Source: Acidobacteriota bacterium
GTDB taxonomy: Bacteria; Acidobacteriota; Blastocatellia; RBC074
DNA length: 64,000 nucleotides
Direction: 5' to 3'
Assembly: GCA_016196035.1 (NCBI GenBank)
Contig: JACPYM010000117.1
Location: 1 to 64,000, forward strand
Positions 30,041 through 38,512 of the stretch are shown here, one piece after another (the first letter of the stretch is position 1; every line of letters starts with the position of its first letter). The notes beneath the pieces are model-generated. The model worked only from the letters and a program-made list of their open reading frames with translations. It searched no databases and was not told the origin of the DNA. The translations under genes were made by a program, and so were the position numbers.

Positions 30041-33000
30041 TCAATTACAACCGAACAGGTCGTTGCCGTTGAACAGATCCAACAGCGTCGCCAGCGCCGC
30101 AAAATCCGCCGCGCGATTTTGCATGACGGCGAATTGGGCTTGCATAAACAAGTCCTTGACCATCGAATCGCGCGACAGCACGAAGCCGTTTGAGAGTTGC
30201 ACCGGCGCAAAGCTGATGTTGTAACAGCTCAGATTGGCCCACTGCACATTGGCGTTGACCACCGAACCACCACCGCCAGCCGCCAACAGGTTCAGTTGCG
30301 CCGCCACATATTCCTGATTGAACTGTTGCAATGGCGTCAACCCAAACCCAGTCGGATTCCCTTGCAAGGCTTGTTGAATCGCGTTGACATTGTCGGTGCT
30401 GACGGACTGATTGCCGTTGACACCGCTGATCAACACATTGCCTTGTGGAATGCGGCGCGGGTTGAGCTGCCACCATTGCGGCGCATGCCAGCAGAAGGTG
30501 TCGCATTTGATCGGCTGTACCGTGACCGTGAAGCTGCACGTTGCCGTGCCGCATTCATTCGTCGCCGTGCATGTCACCGTCGTGACGCCAATCGGGAACG
30601 ACGTACCCGAAGCCGGAGTGCAAACCACCGGCGTGCCCGCCGGTGTCACGCTCGGTGCGGGATAGCTGACCGGCGTGCCAACACCGCCCGGCCCGGCGGC
30701 AAAGGCCGTGATGTTCGTCGGACAAGTGATCGCCGGACGCGCGACAACTCTGACCGTAAAGCTGCACGTATCGGTCATCGTGCCGCTCACCGCCGTACAG
30801 GTCACCGTCGTCGTGCCCAAGGGGAAGCTCGCGCCTGATGCTGGCGTGCAAGACACGCTCGCCACATCCGGCGCCACCGCAGGCGCCGGATAGGTCACCA
30901 CTGCCGCAGTCGCGCCTGCCGCCGCACAAACCGACTGATTCGGCGGACAGGTGATCTTTGGCGGCGCCATCACCGTGACCGTAAAACTACACGACACCGG
31001 CCCGCAATCGTTGCGCGCCGTGCAAGTCACCGTCGTCGTGCCCACCGGGAAGGTTGACCCCGAAGCTGGCGAACAGGCGACCGGTGTGCCTGCGGGCGTC
31101 ACGGACGGAGCGGGATACGTGACCGCCGCGCCACTCGCGCTGGTCGCGGTCGTCTTGATGTCGCTACCACACGTGAGCGCCAGGGTCGGCGTCACCGTCA
31201 CGGTAAAGCGGCACGAATCGGAGCGCCCGCCAATGGAGGCCGTGCACGTCACCGTCGTCACGCCCAGCGGGAAGCTGGAACCCGACGCCGGGCTGCAAGA
31301 CACGTTCGCATTTGCGGGAAGCGCCACCGGCGCGGGGTAATTAACCGTCGCCGCACTCGCGCCGACCGGCGCGCAAGCCGTTTGCGGCGGCGGACATTCA
31401 ATGCGCGGCAGCGGCGGACACGCCGGGCAAATTTCAGGACAAACCAGTCCGGTCGGCCAGCCGCCCGTCAACCCGCCAATCAAGCCCATGCCACGCAAAT
31501 CACGGTCGCCCGCGCGCTCCATGCGTTTGAGCACGAAGTCGGTAAAGACCAGCGACGCGACGCCCGTCTTGTCGCCACGCGCGATGGTTGCGCCGAATTG
31601 GAAGCAATCGTTGAGCGGCGAATCGGCCCGCATCTCAAACGCAATCGTCAACAGCGGTGAGCGTTTGCCCGCCGCGCCTGCCTCCGTGCCGAACGGAATC
31701 AAGTCGCCGACACGTAAGCGGCCCGCGCCGACCGCCAGGCGATTGCCGCGATAGAGTTGCAGGTTCGGGTTGAGCGCGACCACGCGGGCGTCCAGCCCTT
31801 CAAAGTCGAAGGCCGCCAAGACGATCACGCCTGAGCCATCGGGTTTCTGCACAAAGAGGGTGACCTTATCGCCCATCGTCACGCCCGCCGACGCCAGCAG
31901 GAAGCTGAAATCCCACAAGCTGTCATTGCACGACAACGCTGTGACGCTGCCGCCCGGCGTGCGATAGCCGAAGCCCATCAGTTCGGTGCCACGGAATCCG
32001 CCAACGCCCAGCGCATCACCGCCAAAGGTCGTGCGGTTGACGTTGAACACATTGAAACCATCCATCGGCGAACGGAACGGCACCGTCAGCGTGAAGGGTT
32101 GGCGCAAGAGGAAGTGATCGCCTTGCGGCAAACGGTCGCTGGTGACAAAGCCATGCGTAACCGCCGGGTTATCAATTTCCGGGCAAGGCACGGGTGGCAA
32201 CGGACAGGCCGGGCAAACCACCGGGCAAACCAGCCCCGTCGGCCAACCGCCGGTCAAACCGCCGAGCAAACCCATCCCAAGCCGCGCGCGGTCGCCGGGC
32301 CGCTCTTCGCGCTTGAGCACGAAGTCGGTGAAGACCAGCGAACTTGTGCCACGTCCGCCATCGCGCGCGATGGTCGCGCCGAATTGGAAACAATCGTTGA
32401 GCGGCGAATTGGCCCGCTGGTCAAACGCAATCGTCAGCAGCACCGAACGATTGCCGGCCTCGCCCGCTGCTGTATTGAGCGGAATCAAATCGCCCGCAAA
32501 CAAACGGCCCGCGCCCACCGCCAGCCGGTTGCCGCGAAACAGTTGCAGGTTCGGATTCAGTTCGGTGACGCGCGCGCCGTCGCTTTCGTGCGTGAACACG
32601 GCCAGCGTAATCACGCCGGAACCATCGGGCTTTTGCAAAAACAGCGTGACCTTATCGCCCGCCGTCGCGCCCGCCGAGGCCAGCAGGAAGCTAAAATCCC
32701 ACACGCTATCCAAACACGACAACGCCGTCACACTGCCGCCCGACGTGTTGTAGCTGAAGCCCATCAAATTGGTGTTGGCAAAACCGCCAACGGATTCGGC
32801 ATTCCCGCCAAAGCTCGCGCGATTGACCAGGAAGGTGTCGAAGCCATCCATCGGCGAACGCACCGGCACCGACAACGCGAACGGTTCGCGCAACAGGAAG
32901 TGATCGCCCTGCGGCAACCGGTCGGTGGTGGTAAAGCCGTGCGTCACCGCCGGGTTGAAAATCACCGGGCAAGGCACCGGTGGCGGCACGCAGTTCGGGC

Positions 33001-33889
33001 AAATGATCGGACACACCAGCGCGGTCGGATAGCCGCCCGTCAAGCCGCCAATCAAACCACGGCCCGGCAAATTGCGGTCGCCGCGTTGCTCCATGCGTTT
33101 GACCACGACATCGGTGATGACCAGCGAACTCGTCCCCGCGCCCTCGCCACGCCGAATGTTCACGCCGAATTGGAAGCAGCCATTGAAAGGCGAACCAGGG
33201 CTGGGATCGAACGACACGGTCAACAAGGCTGAACGGCGGCCCGCCGCGCCCGCCGCCTGCGCCAGCGGAATCAAGTCGCCCGTCTGCAACCGGCCCGCGC
33301 CATTGGCCAGACGGTTCTCGCGGAACAACTGCACGTTCGGATGCAACGCGGTCACGCGCGCGCCGCCGCTTTCGTGCGTGAAAACAGCGATGCGAATGGT
33401 TCCGTCACCATCCGCGCGTTGCAGATAAAAGCCGACGGTATCACCGACCGTTGACCCCGCGCTGGCCAGCAGGAAGCTGAAATCCCAGACGCTGTCATTG
33501 CACGACAACAGCGTCACGTTGCCGCCCGGCATTGCATAACTGGCGCCGGTCAAGCGCGTGCCGGCGAATCCGCCAATGCCAGGGACATCGCCGCCGAAGT
33601 TGGCGTCGTTGACCTGAAACATGCGGAAACCCGGCATGTTTGTTGATGAAGGTACGGTAAAGGTAAAGGGTTGTGGCAACAGGAAATGATCGCCTTGGGG
33701 CAGGCGGTCGCTGGTGGTAAAGCCGTGCGTAAGCGCCGGCACACTGACTTGCGGGCATAAGGCCTGTGCGCTGGCGACGCTTTGTAACGTAGGCGTGGAA
33801 TCGGAAGCCAGCAGCAAGAGACATAGAAAGAGACAACTCGCAAAGGCGGCATAACCGAGCTTCGCGGCGAACTTCGGGGTTCGGGGCAT
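30041..33889 (-). CDS. secreted HYR-domain protein, triple-unit paralog
   Basis: This 1282-residue paralog of the 27201-29003 protein starts at 33889, with GAAGGAG 6 bases upstream. After a signal peptide it carries three copies of the 260-residue THGFTT/GDHFLL module (starting near CPQVSVPALTHGF, CPVIFNPAVTHGF and CPEIDNPAVTHGF). It then has four HYR repeats with the CxPASGxxFPxGxTTVTCTA signature and one copy of the C-terminal domain KCDTFCWHAPQWW...FGCN. The units match the paralog well, but the copy number is 3+4 against 1+2. This points to expansion by internal duplication. A role as a long cell-surface filament or adhesin is inference. Confidence 0.88.
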   Translation of the reverse strand: MPRTPKFAAKLGYAAFASCLFLCLLLLASDSTPTLQSVASAQALCPQVSVPALTHGFTTSDRLPQGDHFLLPQPFTFTVPSSTNMPGFRMFQVNDANFGGDVPGIGGFAGTRLTGASYAMPGGNVTLLSCNDSVWDFSFLLASAGSTVGDTVGFYLQRADGDGTIRIAVFTHESGGARVTALHPNVQLFRENRLANGAGRLQTGDLIPLAQAAGAAGRRSALLTVSFDPSPGSPFNGCFQFGVNIRRGEGAGTSSLVITDVVVKRMEQRGDRNLPGRGLIGGLTGGYPTALVCPIICPNCVPPPVPCPVIFNPAVTHGFTTTDRLPQGDHFLLREPFALSVPVRSPMDGFDTFLVNRASFGGNAESVGGFANTNLMGFSYNTSGGSVTALSCLDSVWDFSFLLASAGATAGDKVTLFLQKPDGSGVITLAVFTHESDGARVTELNPNLQLFRGNRLAVGAGRLFAGDLIPLNTAAGEAGNRSVLLTIAFDQRANSPLNDCFQFGATIARDGGRGTSSLVFTDFVLKREERPGDRARLGMGLLGGLTGGWPTGLVCPVVCPACPLPPVPCPEIDNPAVTHGFVTSDRLPQGDHFLLRQPFTLTVPFRSPMDGFNVFNVNRTTFGGDALGVGGFRGTELMGFGYRTPGGSVTALSCNDSLWDFSFLLASAGVTMGDKVTLFVQKPDGSGVIVLAAFDFEGLDARVVALNPNLQLYRGNRLAVGAGRLRVGDLIPFGTEAGAAGKRSPLLTIAFEMRADSPLNDCFQFGATIARGDKTGVASLVFTDFVLKRMERAGDRDLRGMGLIGGLTGGWPTGLVCPEICPACPPLPRIECPPPQTACAPVGASAATVNYPAPVALPANANVSCSPASGSSFPLGVTTVTCTASIGGRSDSCRFTVTVTPTLALTCGSDIKTTATSASGAAVTYPAPSVTPAGTPVACSPASGSTFPVGTTTVTCTARNDCGPVSCSFTVTVMAPPKITCPPNQSVCAAAGATAAVVTYPAPAVAPDVASVSCTPASGASFPLGTTTVTCTAVSGTMTDTCSFTVRVVARPAITCPTNITAFAAGPGGVGTPVSYPAPSVTPAGTPVVCTPASGTSFPIGVTTVTCTATNECGTATCSFTVTVQPIKCDTFCWHAPQWWQLNPRRIPQGNVLISGVNGNQSVSTDNVNAIQQALQGNPTGFGLTPLQQFNQEYVAAQLNLLAAGGGGSVVNANVQWANLSCYNISFAPVQLSNGFVLSRDSMVKDLFMQAQFAVMQNRAADFAALATLLDLFNGNDLFGCN

Positions 33890-34392
33890 AGACACTCCTT
33901 CAAGTGGGAACAGCACCCGCGCGACGCTTTGCCAGCGCCACGCGGGTGCCATGGGTGATTAAATCAAAGATCACAGCCGACGACCGAATGAGGCGCGGCT
34001 CAACCTGACGCAGCGCTGCCATTGCCGCTTGGGAAAGCGCACAACCGCCGCGCCACGACTGACGGTGAATGGGATTGCAGTGAAATAACGACGACCGCTT
34101 AGCAGCGGTTACGGTTTGAATGCGCAGTGCGAGGCGCAACTAAATGAGTAATTGAACGACTATTATTACCAAGTGTTACGGCCAGCATTCACGGAGAGGG
34201 GAAACAGCTTAAAGGTCGCGTGTACCTACGCATCGAATCATTGGGAGGGGATGAAGTCGGCGCAGAGCTTAGGCCGAAATCGCGTTGCGGTCAATAAAAA
34301 GTTGAAAGGTGGCGAGTCAAACTTGGGGTCGTTCACGCCCACGACCCAAGTTTGCAGCAAGTCTGGTGACAGCACTGGCTCGTTACTGTCGC
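33890..34392. other. intergenic region upstream of the large HYR gene, with a hairpin
   Basis: This roughly 500-bp gap has no convincing gene. The only clear structure is a stem at 34318-34354 (CAAACTTGGGGTCGT pairing with ACGACCCAAGTTTG), 39 bases past the stop of the caspase-like gene. The short plus-strand reading frame covering 34152-34472 has no family resemblance. Confidence 0.6.
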
Positions 34393-35706
34393 TTACCTGC
34401 GCACAAAAAAGAAATCCCCGTCAATCGAGGAGTTTTCCCAAGGTACCTGCGAGCCATTGCTGCGTTCCTTGACGCCGATGCGGGTCAGTTTGAAAACGTC
34501 TTCGATCTTCAGGCCCGGCTTCCGCAGATTGCGCAACAACTCTTCGGTATAAAGCCCGTTCTGGCCGGTGCCGTCGCGCGCCACGTTGCCGGGCGAAGTG
34601 GCGTAAGCGACCAAAGTGCCATTGGCCTCTTTGGGCAATTTGACCACGGCCAGCCCGCGCGTCAGCGAACGCGTCGCCGCGGCAAAGGGGTTGTCGCGGC
34701 AGGCATCGAGAATCAGGATGCTCAGCGCATTGCGGGCATTGGCGAATTCAGAGAGCACGCGCCCGGCGTCCACCGTCTCATATTCGACATCGGCTTCCTT
34801 TTCGATGCGCACGCCGAGCGGCACCAGATAATTCGTGCCGTTCACCTGGATGCCGTGCCCGGCGAAATAAAACAGCCCGACGCTCTTGGCGTCGAGCTTT
34901 GCGCCAAACGCGCGGATGGCTTCTTCCATGCGCCGCTTGTCGGCGTTTTCGAGCATCGTCACCTGAAAACCGCATTCCGCCAGCACCTCCGCCATCGCCC
35001 GCGCATCGTTGACCGGATTTTTCAGCGGCACCGTTTCATAGGCGCTGTTGCCGATGAGCAGGGCAAAGCGTTTGTCCGCGCCGATCTCGCGAATCGCTGA
35101 CGCCACCGCAGGCATGGCCGCCGCGACCGCTTTGCCTGATTCGCGCGGTGCCGGCGTTGGATTGGCCGTGCGCTGCGGCTCCGGTTCACTCTGCTTTTGC
35201 TGTTTGAGCAACACCGACCAGTTTTCAATCGGCGCTTCAGCCGGTTTCTTTTGTGCGGTCGTGGGCACGGTAGGACTGAAATGCGCGCCTGCGACTTGGC
35301 CGCTGAGCTTCAAACTATACGTGCCGCTCTTGTTGGCGGACGGCCCGCTCAAACGCAACAGGACGATCTGCTTGCCGCCCAGCCGCAATTTGGCCGCGCG
35401 TTTGTCGCTGCCATTCGGCGTCGAAGCGGACGCCTCGAATTTGAGCAGCGGCACAAAACTCGTATCCAGCACCTCAACTTCCAGCATCGCCCAGTCCTGA
35501 TAGCCCGTCACACTCAACGTGAATTCGACACTGCCCGAGGCTTCCAAGGCATAAAAGGTTTCGGTGCGCACGCCGGGCCGGAGCGTGCCTTTGATTTCAG
35601 TGCCCGGCAGCGGCAGCGGATTGGCGCGGTCTTGCGCGCTGGCTTGGCTCAAACCAAACAGCAGTACGGTTCCGAGTAACAAACAAATTCTGTTTTGCAG
35701 AAACAT
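34393..35706 (-). CDS. caspase-family (peptidase C14) secreted protein
   Basis: The 437-residue protein has a signal peptide (residues 5-24, ending QASAQ) and a beta-rich N-terminal domain of about 150 residues. After a proline-rich linker comes a caspase p20 fold from about residue 212 (KRFALLIGNSAYETVPLKNP). The catalytic dyad is complete: His284 in YFAGHGIQ and Cys336 in ILDACRDNPF. The conserved TSPG and GLYTEELL segments follow. The start at 35706 is chosen for the signal peptide and the ACGAGG upstream; the extra 48 upstream codons come from the inverted repeat. It lies downstream of the CsgG-like gene in the same orientation. Its role is unknown. Confidence 0.9.
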   Translation of the reverse strand: MFLQNRICLLLGTVLLFGLSQASAQDRANPLPLPGTEIKGTLRPGVRTETFYALEASGSVEFTLSVTGYQDWAMLEVEVLDTSFVPLLKFEASASTPNGSDKRAAKLRLGGKQIVLLRLSGPSANKSGTYSLKLSGQVAGAHFSPTVPTTAQKKPAEAPIENWSVLLKQQKQSEPEPQRTANPTPAPRESGKAVAAAMPAVASAIREIGADKRFALLIGNSAYETVPLKNPVNDARAMAEVLAECGFQVTMLENADKRRMEEAIRAFGAKLDAKSVGLFYFAGHGIQVNGTNYLVPLGVRIEKEADVEYETVDAGRVLSEFANARNALSILILDACRDNPFAAATRSLTRGLAVVKLPKEANGTLVAYATSPGNVARDGTGQNGLYTEELLRNLRKPGLKIEDVFKLTRIGVKERSNGSQVPWENSSIDGDFFFVRR

Positions 35707-35739
35707 CACAACCTCGTTTCTTGTTGCGGGTACGCCAGC

Positions 35740-35842
35740 ATTCTGCCTTCTCAATTCAACATTCCGCCTTCCTCGCACGGGCAGGCCTGGCACTTTTCCC
35801 CACTGCTCAGGAATGTTGAATGTTGAATTGAGAAGGCAGAAT
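35740..35842. repeat. inverted repeat between csgG-like and caspase-like genes
   Basis: Outer arms ATTCTGCCTTCTCAATTCAA (35740-35759) and its complement (35823-35842) pair perfectly, with the inner AACATTCC/GGAATGTT continuing the stem after a small gap. It separates two genes of the same strand, so any termination here would make the caspase-like gene independently expressed. Confidence 0.85.
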
Positions 35843-35857
35843 CTGCGCAAACACGTG

Positions 35858-36865
35858 CTACTTCTTTACCTTGTCTTTTACCTTCGCCGGCTGGCTGCCC
35901 GTGTATTTGCCAACCGCGCTGACATCGTCCACTTCGGTAATCACGACTTCGCCGATCTTGTCGGAAAGTACGCGCAAGACCTTGCCCGTGTCAGGGTCTT
36001 TGACCTCTTTGATGGGGCGTTCGACATTCAACTTGTCGCCGACTTTCAACCCGGCGTTTTTGCCGACGTTCAGCACCACCATCGAACCGGCGACATCGGC
36101 GATGGTGCCTTCGACTTTCATTTCAAGCACGGGCAGCGTCGCAGCCTTGCTCTCCAACTGCGACGAGAGTTTGCCGACCGCGTCATAAACGGCTTCGCCA
36201 ATGATTGTCGAGGCGAAATTGCTGGAGGTCATGTCCTGGTTCCCCGCGCCGACGACGTCGCCAATGATGCCGCCGCCGCCCGAAACCGAAGTGCTCTCGC
36301 GTTTGGATTCGCCGCGCGCATCGCCCGCATAAAAAATTTCCGCCGTCGTCGTGTTGACCATGCGGAAGTTGACGCCGACGACCGCTTTCGCCTTTTCACG
36401 ATTGACCTTCATGCCGCCAAAGCCGGGCAGGTTGCCAGGGATGCGCACAGCGCCGCCGCCCGCTTTTGATTTCGACGAATCATCGCGGCCAAAGGTGTTG
36501 ATGCTGCCCATAATCAGCGTATCCACGCCCAGAATCTTGCCGATCTTGGCGGCGGTCGTGGCGTCCACGCGCCCGCTCGCGCCGAAGTTCTGTTCAGCCA
36601 GAATCTTTTCGATCTGCTTGCGCTCGACCACGGTGTAAACGCCGCTCTGCACCAGCTTGGTCACCAGCAGGTCGGCGATGCCCTTGCCCACATCCTGGTT
36701 GCTGCCAAAGTAAGCATACACGTTGCTCGTCACCGTCGCGTAATCAAAATCCAGCACGGCGATGCGGCGTTTCTCTTGTGCCGATGAATTGTTAGCGGGA
36801 TTGACGGCCAGCAGGGTCAGCAGGGCCAGGGCAGTGATAAAGCGCGTAATGATTGTGTTACTCAT
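35858..36865 (-). CDS. CsgG-family secreted protein
   Basis: This 335-residue protein has a signal peptide (ALALLTLLAVNPANNSSAQ) and a CsgG/curli-assembly-like domain. The domain signatures are RRIAVLDFDYATV, GKGIADLLVTKLVQSGVYTVVE, RKQIEKILAEQNFGASG and ILGVDTLIMGSINTFG. The C-terminal 90 residues form a small beta domain (GSMVVLNVGKNAGLKVGDKL), as seen in CsgG relatives of the FlgT/TolB-like type. There is no lipobox cysteine, so it is not a classical CsgG pore lipoprotein and may be periplasmic. Genes for curli subunits are not nearby. It is followed by the caspase-fold gene. Confidence 0.85.
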   Translation of the reverse strand: MSNTIITRFITALALLTLLAVNPANNSSAQEKRRIAVLDFDYATVTSNVYAYFGSNQDVGKGIADLLVTKLVQSGVYTVVERKQIEKILAEQNFGASGRVDATTAAKIGKILGVDTLIMGSINTFGRDDSSKSKAGGGAVRIPGNLPGFGGMKVNREKAKAVVGVNFRMVNTTTAEIFYAGDARGESKRESTSVSGGGGIIGDVVGAGNQDMTSSNFASTIIGEAVYDAVGKLSSQLESKAATLPVLEMKVEGTIADVAGSMVVLNVGKNAGLKVGDKLNVERPIKEVKDPDTGKVLRVLSDKIGEVVITEVDDVSAVGKYTGSQPAKVKDKVKK

Positions 36866-36897
36866 TTCGATGATCCTCCAAACCTACGACTAAAAAA

Positions 36898-36937
36898 GCC
36901 ACTCTGAATGCCATCGCTTCAGCGCATTCAAAGTGGC
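36898..36937 (-). terminator. rho-independent terminator of the CoA-ester operon
   Basis: The stem GCCACT-TGAATGC pairs with GCATTCA-AGTGGC, and on the minus strand it is followed by a run of six T residues (36891-36896). It lies about 240 bases downstream of the CitE-like gene, beyond the 37020-37151 repeat. Confidence 0.75.
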
Positions 36938-37019
36938 GTATTCAACGAACGCTTACCAAATCCGAAACGCCCTAGACGGCGCGGCTGGGGGAGTGGTTCG
37001 GCTCCGCTAGCTTACTACC

Positions 37020-37151
37020 AGGACTTACGCAAAAGCCGGAAACTTTGCCACAGAGGCACGGAGTCACAGAGCCAGAGAGAAAGTTTTCCAGTCATGCAAG
37101 TCTTTCCTCTGTGTCCCCGTGCCTCTGTGGCAATGCTTCTGCGTAAGTCCT
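37020..37151. repeat. nested inverted-repeat element, ends AGGACTTACGCA
   Basis: The outer 13-bp ends AGGACTTACGCA-A / TGCGTAAGTCCT (37020 and 37151) enclose an inner inverted repeat of the TTGCCACAGAGGCACGG type at about 37046-37072 and 37111-37134. The inner arms match the repeat at 27033-27124. The 132-bp element with well-defined ends looks mobile, although no target duplication is obvious. Confidence 0.8.
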
Positions 37152-37175
37152 AACTACTTTAGCCTGGGAGCGCTG

Positions 37176-38054
37176 CTACAAACTCTTGGCTTGCACCTGC
37201 GCCAGCACTTTCCGCGCCGCCGCCAGATGCACTTGATCTATCATCTGGCCGTCCAGCGCAATCGCCCCCCGGCCAGGCGCCGCCGTCAACGCGTTGACGA
37301 TGCGTTCGGCAGTGGCAATCTCGGCCTCCGTCGGGGCAAAGGCGGCGTTCACAATTTCCAAATGCGCTGGATGAATCGCGGTCTTGCCGTCATACCCCAG
37401 CCGCCGCGCCGCCTGACAACGCTGCCGCAAGCCAGCCAAATCGGCGATGCCAAAATGCGGCGCGTCATACGCCGCCACGCCCGCCGCCCGCGCCGCCAGC
37501 AAGACATGCGAGCGCGCGTAAAACACTTCCTGCTCATCATCGCTCAGCGTGCAACCGACCTCGCGCGACAAATCCGCCGAGCCGAACAGCAGCCCCACCA
37601 CCAATTCGCTGGCTTCGGCCAATTCGCGCGCCGCAAACACACCGCGCGGTGTTTCGATCAGCAACAATAAGCGCTTGGCGTCGTGCACCGTTTGCGCGCC
37701 CGCCCAGTTGCGGCTTTGCAGAATGGGCGCGAGCGTAGTCACATCATCCACGCGCTCGGCCTTTGGCAACAGAATGCCGGGCGCGCCCGCCGCCGCCACG
37801 GCACGCGCGTCTTCCAAGCCGAAATCCGTCGTCAGCGCATTGATGCGCACAAACACGTCCTTGCCGTCGAAGGTCATTTCGCGCAGGGCACGCACGATGG
37901 TTGCGCGCGCTGCGAGCTTCTGCTCGACCGCGATGGCGTCTTCCAAATCCAAAATCAGCGCGTCGGCGGCTGAATCGCGCGCTTTCAAAATCATTTTTTC
38001 GGAATTGCCCGGCACGTACAGCAGACTGCGCAAGGCGGTCAAATTATTTTTCAT
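37176..38054 (-). CDS. HpcH/HpaI aldolase/citrate lyase beta-like CoA-ester lyase
   Basis: The 292-residue TIM-barrel protein belongs to the CitE-like branch that cleaves beta-hydroxyacyl-CoA esters (malyl-, citramalyl- or methylmalyl-CoA). Visible motifs are RSLLYVPGNSEKMILKA, DALILDLEDA (metal and phosphate region), VRINAL, the acidic LLIETPRGV, and KTAIHPAHLEIVN. Its start overlaps the MaoC stop by 4 bases. Position after acyl-CoA dehydrogenase and hydratase genes suggests the last step of a branched-acyl or dicarboxyl-CoA degradation route. The substrate cannot be read from sequence. Confidence 0.9.
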   Translation of the reverse strand: MKNNLTALRSLLYVPGNSEKMILKARDSAADALILDLEDAIAVEQKLAARATIVRALREMTFDGKDVFVRINALTTDFGLEDARAVAAAGAPGILLPKAERVDDVTTLAPILQSRNWAGAQTVHDAKRLLLLIETPRGVFAARELAEASELVVGLLFGSADLSREVGCTLSDDEQEVFYARSHVLLAARAAGVAAYDAPHFGIADLAGLRQRCQAARRLGYDGKTAIHPAHLEIVNAAFAPTEAEIATAERIVNALTAAPGRGAIALDGQMIDQVHLAAARKVLAQVQAKSL

Positions 38055-38512
38055 GCTTGATCCAGTGGCGTTTTCGGAACCAGCACGCGGCGGCGCAAGA
38101 CGAGCACGATTTCGCCGCGTTGATTGCGCGCGCGCGTCTCGACGTAAACGACGCCGCGATCCGGTTTGCTTCGTGATTCGATTTTGTCGAGCACTTCGGT
38201 CTCGGCGTAGATCGTATCGCCGTGGAACGTCGGCCCGACGTGTTTAATGTGTTCGTATTCCAAATTGGCGATGCATTTGCCGCTCACATCGGCGACCGAC
38301 ATGCCCACGGCGAGACTGAAGACGAGCGTGCCGTTGACCAGCCGCTGCCCGTGCTGCGTGCCCGCCGCGTAATGCGCGTCAATGTGCAACGGATGCTGAT
38401 TCATCGTCATCAGGCTGAACCACGTGTCATCGTGTTCAGTGATCGTGCGGCCTGGCCAATGTTTGTAGAGCGCGCCGACGGTGAATTCTTCAAAGTATCT
38501 GCCGTAGTTCAT
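38051..38512 (-). CDS. MaoC-family hot-dog dehydratase/hydratase
   Basis: The 153-residue single hot-dog protein has the MaoC hydratase pattern: GRTITEHDDTWFSLMTMNQHP (with conserved acidic and His residues), LHIDAHYAAGT, and GDTIYAETEVLDKIESRSKP. It is probably a 2-enoyl-CoA or mesaconyl-CoA-type hydratase that acts between the dehydrogenase and the lyase of the same operon. It overlaps both neighbours by 4 bases (38051-38054 and 38509-38512), so all three are translationally coupled. Confidence 0.9.
   Translation of the reverse strand: MNYGRYFEEFTVGALYKHWPGRTITEHDDTWFSLMTMNQHPLHIDAHYAAGTQHGQRLVNGTLVFSLAVGMSVADVSGKCIANLEYEHIKHVGPTFHGDTIYAETEVLDKIESRSKPDRGVVYVETRARNQRGEIVLVLRRRVLVPKTPLDQA

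Noticed and set aside
27033-37134. CCACAGAGACACAGAG repeats considered as CRISPR remnants
   Set aside because: They are single inverted pairs, not evenly spaced direct repeats with unique spacers, and no cas gene is present.
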